Below are positions 1-4,919 of a stretch of 6,825 bases of DNA, piece after piece. Position 1 is the stretch's first letter. The number at the start of each line of letters is the position of its first letter. A program made the translations under genes and the position numbers. The DNA comes from Nitrospinota bacterium. Lineage in GTDB: Bacteria; Nitrospirota; Nitrospiria; Nitrospirales; UBA8639. The notes beneath the pieces were generated by a model. That model was given only the letters and a program-made list of their open reading frames with translations. It had not been told where the DNA came from and did no database searches. Location of the stretch: positions 1 to 6,825 of the forward strand of contig JADFRB010000106.1 in the NCBI GenBank assembly GCA_022561525.1, written 5' to 3'.

Positions 1-327
1 GCGGCTGCCGATGCTTCGTGCCACCTCGTCCACGTAGGAGAGGTCAGCGGAACCGTCAGGTCTGGAAGGGGTCCCGACCGCGATAAAGATCACCAGTGCG
101 GTATCCAGAGTGGAATTCAAATCCGTGGAAAATTTCAAATGTCCTGATTTGCGACCTTTGGCCACCAGTTCGGCTAATCCAGGTTCATAAAATGGCACTT
201 CGCCATTTTCTAATTTTTCAATGCGTGTCGGGTCCACATCCATGCACGTGACGGTTAGACCGAATTCTGCAAAGCAGGCCCCTGTCACTAATCCCACATA
301 CCCCGTTCCAAGTACGCTAATATGCAT
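1..327 (-). CDS. ugd: UDP-glucose 6-dehydrogenase, N-terminal part (cut by window edge)
   Basis: This enzyme family oxidises UDP-glucose to UDP-glucuronate in the cytoplasm with two NAD+, supplying precursors for exopolysaccharide and cell-surface sugars. The 109 visible codons start MHISVLGTGYVGLVTGACFA. The Rossmann NAD-binding loop GxGYVG is at residues 7-12, and an acidic residue follows the second strand at 30-32 (DVD). The family segment ENGEVPFYEPGL is at 40-51, and the VGTPS motif after strand 4 is at 84-88. The family is usually about 430-450 aa, so about three quarters lies off the left edge and the catalytic Cys cannot be seen. The ATG at 327 is preceded by AGAGG with a 5-nt spacer, which fixes the start. 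The gene points away from the tRNA and is not part of the kinase operon. Closely related GDP-mannose dehydrogenases share this N-terminus, so substrate is family-based inference. Confidence 0.9.
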   Translation of the reverse strand, partial: MHISVLGTGYVGLVTGACFAEFGLTVTCMDVDPTRIEKLENGEVPFYEPGLAELVAKGRKSGHLKFSTDLNSTLDTALVIFIAVGTPSRPDGSADLSYVDEVARSIGSR

Positions 328-332
328 GGCAA

Positions 333-337
333 CCTCT
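333..337 (-). promoter_or_regulatory. Ribosome binding site of ugd
   Basis: Read on the minus strand this is AGAGG, followed by 5 nt (TTGCC) and the ATG at 327. It is a good Shine-Dalgarno match at a suitable distance and supports the chosen ugd start. Confidence 0.7.
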
Positions 338-358
338 TAAAAGTGAGAACAATGAAAC

Positions 359-388
359 ACTGTACAAACCCAATGGTCTATTAAACAA
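359..388 (-). promoter_or_regulatory. Possible weak sigma70-type promoter for ugd
   Basis: On the minus strand, TTGTTT (388-383) and TACAGT (364-359) are separated by 18 nt. Transcription would begin about 25 nt upstream of the ugd start codon. Both boxes depart from consensus, so this is only the best candidate seen by eye in the gap. Confidence 0.3.
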
Positions 389-437
389 CTGAGAACGACA
401 ATTCCAGGTTCCCATTCAGATCCCCCTTAAGTCAATG

Positions 438-460
438 CCTTGGGACTTTGGTCTCCGAGG
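438..460. other. Imperfect hairpin in the ugd-tRNA gap
   Basis: CCTTGGGAC and GTCTCCGAGG can pair around a TTTG loop, giving nine pairs with one G-U and one bulged T. Neither strand has a T-run after the stem, so it is not a typical intrinsic terminator. Its role, if any, is unknown. The rest of the 328-605 gap holds only the two candidate promoters. Confidence 0.3.
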
Positions 461-548
461 AAACACTCAATAAATCGGCATCAGTGTATCCAAACTTTAG
501 CAAACAAGCATGTACCTGAAATTACGGCCAAAAGACCCTGATCCCTCC

Positions 549-578
549 TTGACACGGTATTATTACGGAAACTAGAAT
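549..578 (+). promoter_or_regulatory. Sigma70-type promoter for tRNA-Gly
   Basis: A perfect -35 box TTGACA (549-554) and a -10 box TAGAAT (573-578, one mismatch to TATAAT) are separated by 18 nt. Transcription would start near 585, about 20 nt before the mature tRNA 5' end at 606, leaving a short leader for RNase P removal. A strong near-consensus promoter is what is expected for a single tRNA gene. Confidence 0.75.
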
Positions 579-605
579 CGAAATCTACCTGACTTTATCT
601 GGAGA

Positions 606-680
606 GCGGGAATAGCTCAGTGGTAGAGCATCGCCTTGCCAAGGCGAGGGTCGAGGGTTCAAATCCCTTTTCCCGCTCCA
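606..680 (+). tRNA. tRNA-Gly (anticodon GCC)
   Basis: A complete cloverleaf can be drawn by eye. The acceptor stem GCGGGAA (606-612) pairs perfectly with TTCCCGC (670-676). The D stem GCTC/GAGC is at 615-618 and 626-629. The anticodon stem TCGCC/GGCGA (631-635, 643-647) encloses the loop TTGCCAA, with anticodon GCC at 638-640. A 5-nt variable loop is followed by the T stem GAGGG/CCCTT around TTCAAAT. The discriminator is T677 and the CCA end (678-680) is encoded. The tRNA decodes GGC and GGT glycine codons. It appears to be a single-gene transcript under the promoter at 549-578, convergent with the kinase operon. No clear terminator follows it. Confidence 0.97.
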
Positions 681-735
681 AATTTCCTTCATTGTGTTTC
701 TGAACTACTTACATTTCATCATGAGCTAGAAATTT

Positions 736-770
736 TTCTGGATTTGAACCCACGACCGTGGATTTGGAAA
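736..770 (-). other. Possible degenerate tRNA 3'-half (tRNA-Gly(UCC)-like)
   Basis: On the minus strand, GGTCGTGGGTTCAAATCC matches the usual variable-loop plus T-arm wording of bacterial tRNAs. Reading back from the T loop TTCAAAT (748-742), a 5-nt T-stem half (753-749), a 5-nt variable loop (758-754) and a 5-nt stem half (763-759) lead to TTTCCAA (770-764). That is a 7-nt anticodon-loop-like sequence with TCC in the anticodon place, so the spacing is canonical. The anticodon stem and the distal T stem do not pair, and no acceptor or D arm is found. It cannot be a working tRNA. It could be a remnant of duplication or integration, or chance similarity. Confidence 0.25.
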
Positions 771-793
771 GGGGTGTATCCCTGTTGCGGAGT

Positions 794-824
794 GTTCAGG
801 AGGTCAGCCAATACTCTGAACCTC
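794..824. other. Pair of mutually exclusive hairpins downstream of the operon
   Basis: GTTCAG (794-799) can pair with CTGAAC (816-821). Alternatively, GAGGTCAG (800-807) can pair with CTGAACCTC (816-824) with one bulge. Both use 816-821, so only one can form at a time. The element lies about 30 nt past the stop codon of the last operon gene. It could protect the mRNA 3' end or slow polymerase, but the lack of a U-run argues against a standard terminator. Confidence 0.3.
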
Positions 825-854
825 AAAGGCTTCCTCAATGGGTGTAGCCTTGTC

Positions 855-3470
855 CTAAAGACTGCCCGGAGGGCCGAGAATATTCTGAGAGTCCTGTGGC
901 CAACTCATGGCAGCCTGTTCAGGTTCATCAGGAACCCATCGTTTGAGCATGGTAGCCAAAACTTCTGACGTAATCGGTTTCGCGATATAATCATCCATCC
1001 CAGCTTCCAAGCATTTTTCACGGTCACCCTGTATGGCATTAGCCGTCATGGCAATGATGGGAACGTGAGGCGTGATCCGTGAAGCGTGATCCGTAACCGG
1101 TGAAACATGAGACGTTTCGCTATCGTTCTCATCACCCTTCACGCCTAACCCTTCACGTTTTCTTATTTCTTGTGTCGCTTTACACCCATCCATCTCAGGC
1201 ATCATGCAATCCATGAATACCACCTGGTAAGAGGTTTGGGTTACTGAGTCGATCGCTTCTTTTCCATTTCCCACAATATCCACACGACAGCCAAGTTTTT
1301 CCAACATGCGTAAAGCCAACCTCTGGTTGATGGGATTATCTTCTACAACAAGAACCCGTGGTCGTGATTGGGCTTGAACTTCTTTGAGCGTATGTTGGGT
1401 AATGATCCTTGATGGAGGCGATGGACAGTTCTCCGTCTCATTCGTTTTCCCCATCACGAGACATAAGGTGTGGTAGAGCTGCGATTCATGGACGGGTTTT
1501 GTGAGGTACGCTGCGAAACCTGTTTCCTGTGCTATTCTTCCATCACCCGGGGTTCCCAAAGAAGTCAGCAGGACCAATTGAATTGAGAACAGATTGGAAT
1601 CGCCCTTCATGGCCTGTGCCAAAGCCCAACCATCCATTCCAGTCATCTGCATATCCAGAATGGCAAGATCGAAGGGGTCCCCTCTGTCAAAAGCTGCACG
1701 AAGTCGGTCAAGGGCTTGTGGGCCATCATTCGCGGTTTCCGACCGCATGCCCCATATTCCCGTGTAATGTTGCAACAGCATCTGGTTGGTCCCGTTATCA
1801 TCCACCAGACAAATATGGAGTCCTTGTAAATCCTCACGAGGCGTCATGATTGAAGAAGTCACCGGCTGCTTGGCCAATCGGACCGTGAACCAGAACAAGC
1901 TTCCGTGGTCTGGTTCACTGAATATCCCAATGTCCCCCCCCATCATTTCTGTGAGCTGCTTGGAAATGGCCAATCCTAAACCTGTTCCTCCATACTTCCG
2001 TGAAGTTGAACCATCAGCCTGGAAAAAAGGTTGGAAGAGACGTTCCTGCGTCTCTGGAGGAAGGCCGATGCCGGTATCGGTGACGTCAAATCGTATCACC
2101 ACGTCCTTTTCAGTCTCCTCTACGGATGTCACGTGCACCGCTACTTCACCTTGGCTGGTAAACTTGACCGCATTACCAACAAGGTTGGTGAGGATTTGCC
2201 GTAACCGTCCAGGATCTCCACGCACGGCACTAGGCACGGTGGCATACACAAGACCCACCAATTCCAGTCCTTTCCCTTGAGCCTGGGCGGCTAATAAGTC
2301 CATGACCTCTTCGACGACCGTCCGCAAATCGAAATCAATGATCTCAAGGCTGAGTTTATGGCCTTCAATCTTGGAAAAATCGAGGATGTCATTGATGATC
2401 GTGAGCAGGTTTTTCCCCGAGATTCGCACGGATTCCACATAATCCAGTTGTTCCGCTGTCAATGGGGTGTCCAGGAGCAATTCCGTCATCCCGAGTACGC
2501 CATTCATCGGCGTCCGTATCTCGTGGCTGACGGTGGCTAGGAATTCCGACTTCAGGCGCGCGGCTTCCAAGGCACGATCCCTCGCTTCGGCGATTTCGGC
2601 CTCGGCAAGCTTGCGTTTGGTGATATCCTGAGCCAGGCAGACGATTCCCTGAAAGCGATCTTGGTCATCCTTCAGGATTGAACCGGAAAATGATACCGGA
2701 ATGGTCCCCTGATCTTTTGTCAGATAGGTTGCCTCGAGATCATAGACCGAACCGCTTTTCACCAGTTCTTCCAAAATCGATCCTTGAATTAATTCTTCAC
2801 CAAAGATGAGATCAGGATGCTGTCCAATTAACTCCTGCTCCTTGAAACCTAACAGAGACAGCGTTGCTTGATTTACCGAGCGAATGGTCATGTCCAATTC
2901 GATGACCACCAGGGCATCCGTCATCGACTTGATAATATTGTCCACGTAGGACTTTGATGTCGTGACCTGGTGATGCGCTTCAGCCAATTCCTGATGGTTG
3001 CGTTCAAGCTGAATTTGCGTGTCCTTCAATTCATGTAAGACGTTGCCCAAATTTGTCTTTTCCCGATGTAACTCGAGAAAGACCTTCACTTTACTTTGGA
3101 GGATGTCGGAATCAACCGGCTTAAACAGGTAATCCACGGCTCCCAATTGATACCCCTGGGAGATATATTTTTGTTCTTTGTTGATCGCGGTCACGAAGAT
3201 GATGGGCACATGACTGGAGTGTGCATACTCTTGGATCAGCGAAGCCGTTTCAAATCCATCCATCTCGGGCATCTGAACATCCATCAAAATCAGGGCAAAG
3301 CTATGACGCAGCACATGGGAAAGGGCTTCATTGCCCGACAGGGCGGTCACGACCTCAGCATCCAGCTGTTTTAACACCGTTGCCATGGCAAACAAGTTCT
3401 CTTGCCGATCATCAACCACCAGGATCTTTGGAAGTTGGGTTGTGTGATGTGGGGCTTCTTGCATGCTCAT
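855..3470 (-). CDS. Soluble hybrid histidine kinase, REC-PAS-HisKA-HATPase-REC-REC
   Basis: This cytoplasmic multi-domain sensor kinase has 871 residues and no membrane segment or signal peptide. REC1 is at about 14-132 (D20/D21, phospho-acceptor D64, T94, K117) and a helical linker at about 133-172. A PAS/PAC sensor follows at about 173-286. The HisKA H-box has H316 in SHEIRTP. The HATPase has N-box N429/N433, DTGIGL at 465-470 and GGTGLGL at 494-500. REC2 is at about 551-672 (D606, K658) and REC3 at about 705-846 (D754, T809, K831). All key residues are present, so autophosphorylation and relay should work. No HPt domain follows. REC3 is about 25 residues too long because of the heptamer repeat element at 1064-1157. 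As last gene of the operon it overlaps the cheB stop by ATGA. A second in-frame ATG at 3464 is better spaced (7 nt) from AAGG at 3472-3475, so the start could be two codons later. The ligand of the PAS domain is unknown. Confidence 0.93.
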   Translation of the reverse strand: MSMQEAPHHTTQLPKILVVDDRQENLFAMATVLKQLDAEVVTALSGNEALSHVLRHSFALILMDVQMPEMDGFETASLIQEYAHSSHVPIIFVTAINKEQKYISQGYQLGAVDYLFKPVDSDILQSKVKVFLELHREKTNLGNVLHELKDTQIQLERNHQELAEAHHQVTTSKSYVDNIIKSMTDALVVIELDMTIRSVNQATLSLLGFKEQELIGQHPDLIFGEELIQGSILEELVKSGSVYDLEATYLTKDQGTIPVSFSGSILKDDQDRFQGIVCLAQDITKRKLAEAEIAEARDRALEAARLKSEFLATVSHEIRTPMNGVLGMTELLLDTPLTAEQLDYVESVRISGKNLLTIINDILDFSKIEGHKLSLEIIDFDLRTVVEEVMDLLAAQAQGKGLELVGLVYATVPSAVRGDPGRLRQILTNLVGNAVKFTSQGEVAVHVTSVEETEKDVVIRFDVTDTGIGLPPETQERLFQPFFQADGSTSRKYGGTGLGLAISKQLTEMMGGDIGIFSEPDHGSLFWFTVRLAKQPVTSSIMTPREDLQGLHICLVDDNGTNQMLLQHYTGIWGMRSETANDGPQALDRLRAAFDRGDPFDLAILDMQMTGMDGWALAQAMKGDSNLFSIQLVLLTSLGTPGDGRIAQETGFAAYLTKPVHESQLYHTLCLVMGKTNETENCPSPPSRIITQHTLKEVQAQSRPRVLVVEDNPINQRLALRMLEKLGCRVDIVGNGKEAIDSVTQTSYQVVFMDCMMPEMDGCKATQEIRKREGLGVKGDENDSETSHVSPVTDHASRITPHVPIIAMTANAIQGDREKCLEAGMDDYIAKPITSEVLATMLKRWVPDEPEQAAMSWPQDSQNILGPPGSL
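1064..1157. repeat. Inverted arrays of CGTGANN heptamers forming a hairpin, inside the kinase REC3 domain
   Basis: On the plus strand, seven consecutive 7-mers of the form CGTGANN run from 1064 to 1112. The first four (CGTGAGG, CGTGATC, CGTGAAG, CGTGATC) fit exactly and the last three are degraded. After a 17-nt spacer, four such 7-mers occur in the opposite orientation at 1130-1157, two of them exact CGTGAAG. The outer 28 nt of the two arms pair in register: heptamers 1 and 3 pair fully (one G-U), heptamer 4 pairs at 5 of 7, and heptamer 2 pairs poorly. The element is read through in the kinase frame as about residues 772-802, between alpha-3 and beta-4 of REC3, where the family normally has only a few residues. 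Confidence 0.8.
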
Positions 3471-4054
3471 ACCTTGACCAGGATCGGTTCGTGAAATTGT
3501 CGAAGAAAAGGGCCAATCTCCTGTAATGCCAAAACATGGTCTACTGGGGTAGCGGCGATGGCTTCTCGAGGCATGTAGGCAACCTCAGCGGAGTCAGGCT
3601 CCTGGACAATAGCTAATCCACCACGTCCTTTGATGTTCCGGAGACCTTGACTGCCATCGGAGTTCGCCCCCGTCAGGATTACGCCGATCAAGTTGTCCTG
3701 GTAGACATCGGCGGCACTGCTGAATAACACATCAATCGAAGGCCGTGAATAATTCACCCGGGGATCCACCGAGAGACTGAAAGACCGATCGGCTTCTATC
3801 AACAAGTGATAGCCTGGTGGAGCAAGATACAACCGTCCAGACTGAATCGCCTCCTTGTCATCTGCCTCCTTGACCCATAGGGCACTCTGGCGATTGAGAT
3901 GCCTTGCCAAAAATTCATCGTTGTCCTCTTTCGTATGTTGGACCACAATCACAGGGAGTGAGAAGGTTTCCGGGAACTCAGCGACTATAGCCGACAGCGC
4001 ATGAAATCCCCCTGCGGAGGTCCCCACCACAATAGCGTCATAGTGCTGAGTCAT
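3467..4054 (-). CDS. cheB: Stand-alone CheB-type protein-glutamate methylesterase (no receiver domain)
   Basis: The CheB catalytic domain hydrolyses glutamyl methyl esters, and in some members deamidates glutamine, on signalling proteins in the cytoplasm. The 195 residues are the catalytic domain alone. Serine nucleophile S13 lies in GTSAGG, H40 in VVQHT and D133 in LTGANSDGSQG. Their spacing matches the Ser-His-Asp triad of classical CheB. The N-terminal receiver and linker of chemotaxis CheB (about 350 aa) are absent, so it cannot be switched on by CheA phosphorylation in the usual way. The start at 4054 has a GAGGGA purine stretch about 11 nt upstream. It follows cheR after 43 nt, and its TGA overlaps the next gene's ATG. 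CheB is used here as a family name; the substrate is unknown because no methyl-accepting protein is nearby. Confidence 0.92.
   Translation of the reverse strand: MTQHYDAIVVGTSAGGFHALSAIVAEFPETFSLPVIVVQHTKEDNDEFLARHLNRQSALWVKEADDKEAIQSGRLYLAPPGYHLLIEADRSFSLSVDPRVNYSRPSIDVLFSSAADVYQDNLIGVILTGANSDGSQGLRNIKGRGGLAIVQEPDSAEVAYMPREAIAATPVDHVLALQEIGPFLRQFHEPILVKV
3472..3475 (-). promoter_or_regulatory. Shine-Dalgarno site deciding the downstream kinase start
   Basis: Minus-strand AAGG lies inside the last codons of cheB. It is only 1 nt from the first ATG (3470), which overlaps the cheB stop as ATGA, but 7 nt from the second in-frame ATG (3464). Spacing favours 3464 for new initiation, while the ATGA overlap at 3470 favours re-initiation. 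The two products would differ by two residues. Confidence 0.5.
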
Positions 4055-4097
4055 CTGTTATTCGTCCCTCGTACTTTCACACGCGACGAGCCACGCC

Positions 4098-4919
4098 TCA
4101 CATCTTCCGATAGATTTTTTCTTTGTTGGCCACGGCTTCAAATTGGCACTGGACGTCTGTACATTCCACCGTCTCTCTCGTGCCGAGGCAGAGAAATCCC
4201 CGATGGCACAGACTGTTACTAAAGAGGCGCAGTACCTGACTCTGAAGGGTTCGATCAAAGTAAATCAGGACGTTTCGACAGATGATGACATTCATATCAC
4301 CGAAGATCCCATCGGTGACCAGGTTGTGATTCGCAAACATGATGTGGCCCTTGAGCCAATCATGGATTCGGGCATATTCATACTGCGCGTGATAATACTC
4401 TCCGAATGAGGCTTTGGCCCCTGATCGATTATAACTGGCTATGGACTGCTTCATCCCCTCAATAGGGTAGATCCCTTCTTTTGCAATTTCCAAAGAATGG
4501 TTGTTCAAGTCGGTGGCATAGATCTGCGTTCGACCAAGAAACCCTTCCTCGTGTAAGACCATGGCCATCGAATACACTTCCTCGCCCGTCGCGCAGCCAG
4601 GATGCCAGATCTTGATATAGGGGTAGGTTTTTAAAATCGGAATGACCAGTTTTCGAAAGCTCTGGTAGAACGGGGGATCCCGGAAAAACTCGGTCACGGT
4701 GATGGACATATCCGTCAAAAAGCAATTGAAGAAATCTTCATCATAGAGCACTCGAGGGAGAAGGTCCGAGATATGCTCCAAGTGTGATTGCTGCAACCGA
4801 TGGGTGATCCGTCGATTCAGTGAGGCGCGGGCATAGTGTCGGAAGTCATACCCATAGCGCTGAAAGATTCCTTCCAGGAGGAGATCCGTCTCGATCTTTT
4901 CAAGCTCGGTGTGTGTCAT
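4098..4919 (-). CDS. cheR: CheR-type SAM-dependent protein-glutamate O-methyltransferase
   Basis: This family transfers a methyl group from S-adenosylmethionine to glutamate side chains of signalling proteins, opposing CheB. With the ATG at 4919 the protein has 273 aa, close to the roughly 280 aa of classical CheR. An N-terminal helical domain (about 1-70, with the basic stretch LNRRITHRL at 34-42) is followed by TEFFRD at 76-81. The SAM-binding motif WHPGCATGEE is at 105-114, the acidic ATDLN at 135-139 and the CheR signature NVIICRNVLIYF at 210-221. An in-frame GTG at 4937 would add six residues, but neither start has a clear Shine-Dalgarno. The ATG overlaps the preceding kinase stop as ATGA, which suggests translational coupling and is why it is chosen. 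No tetratricopeptide or PAS extension is present. It lies between kinase and cheB, without other chemotaxis genes. Confidence 0.93.
   Translation of the reverse strand: MTHTELEKIETDLLLEGIFQRYGYDFRHYARASLNRRITHRLQQSHLEHISDLLPRVLYDEDFFNCFLTDMSITVTEFFRDPPFYQSFRKLVIPILKTYPYIKIWHPGCATGEEVYSMAMVLHEEGFLGRTQIYATDLNNHSLEIAKEGIYPIEGMKQSIASYNRSGAKASFGEYYHAQYEYARIHDWLKGHIMFANHNLVTDGIFGDMNVIICRNVLIYFDRTLQSQVLRLFSNSLCHRGFLCLGTRETVECTDVQCQFEAVANKEKIYRKM

Larger units (their letters stand above)
681..854. other. Non-coding gap between tRNA-Gly and the convergent kinase operon
   Basis: This 174-nt stretch carries no convincing gene. It contains a degraded tRNA-like fragment on the minus strand (736-770) and a pair of alternative hairpins (794-824). 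No hairpin followed by a T-run is seen in either direction, so how the two converging transcripts end is not evident. Confidence 0.5.

Noticed and set aside
438..460. Intrinsic terminator in the ugd-tRNA gap
   Set aside because: A hairpin can form, but no T-run follows it on either strand, and neither flanking gene ends here.
681..740. Terminator of tRNA-Gly
   Set aside because: AGAAATTTTTCT is a short AT-rich palindrome without a GC-rich stem; it is too weak to call.
636..968. Plus-strand open frame of 110 codons starting inside the tRNA
   Set aside because: It begins in the tRNA anticodon loop, crosses non-coding DNA and runs antisense into the kinase 3' end. It has no ribosome binding site and no recognisable protein content.
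1064..1157. CRISPR-like array
   Set aside because: The units are contiguous 7-mers without unique spacers, in two opposite orientations, and inside a coding frame.
1529..3526. Several plus-strand open frames antisense to the soluble hybrid kinase (for example 1786-2280 and 3096-3374)
   Set aside because: They are mirror frames of a strongly recognisable kinase and have no domain of their own.
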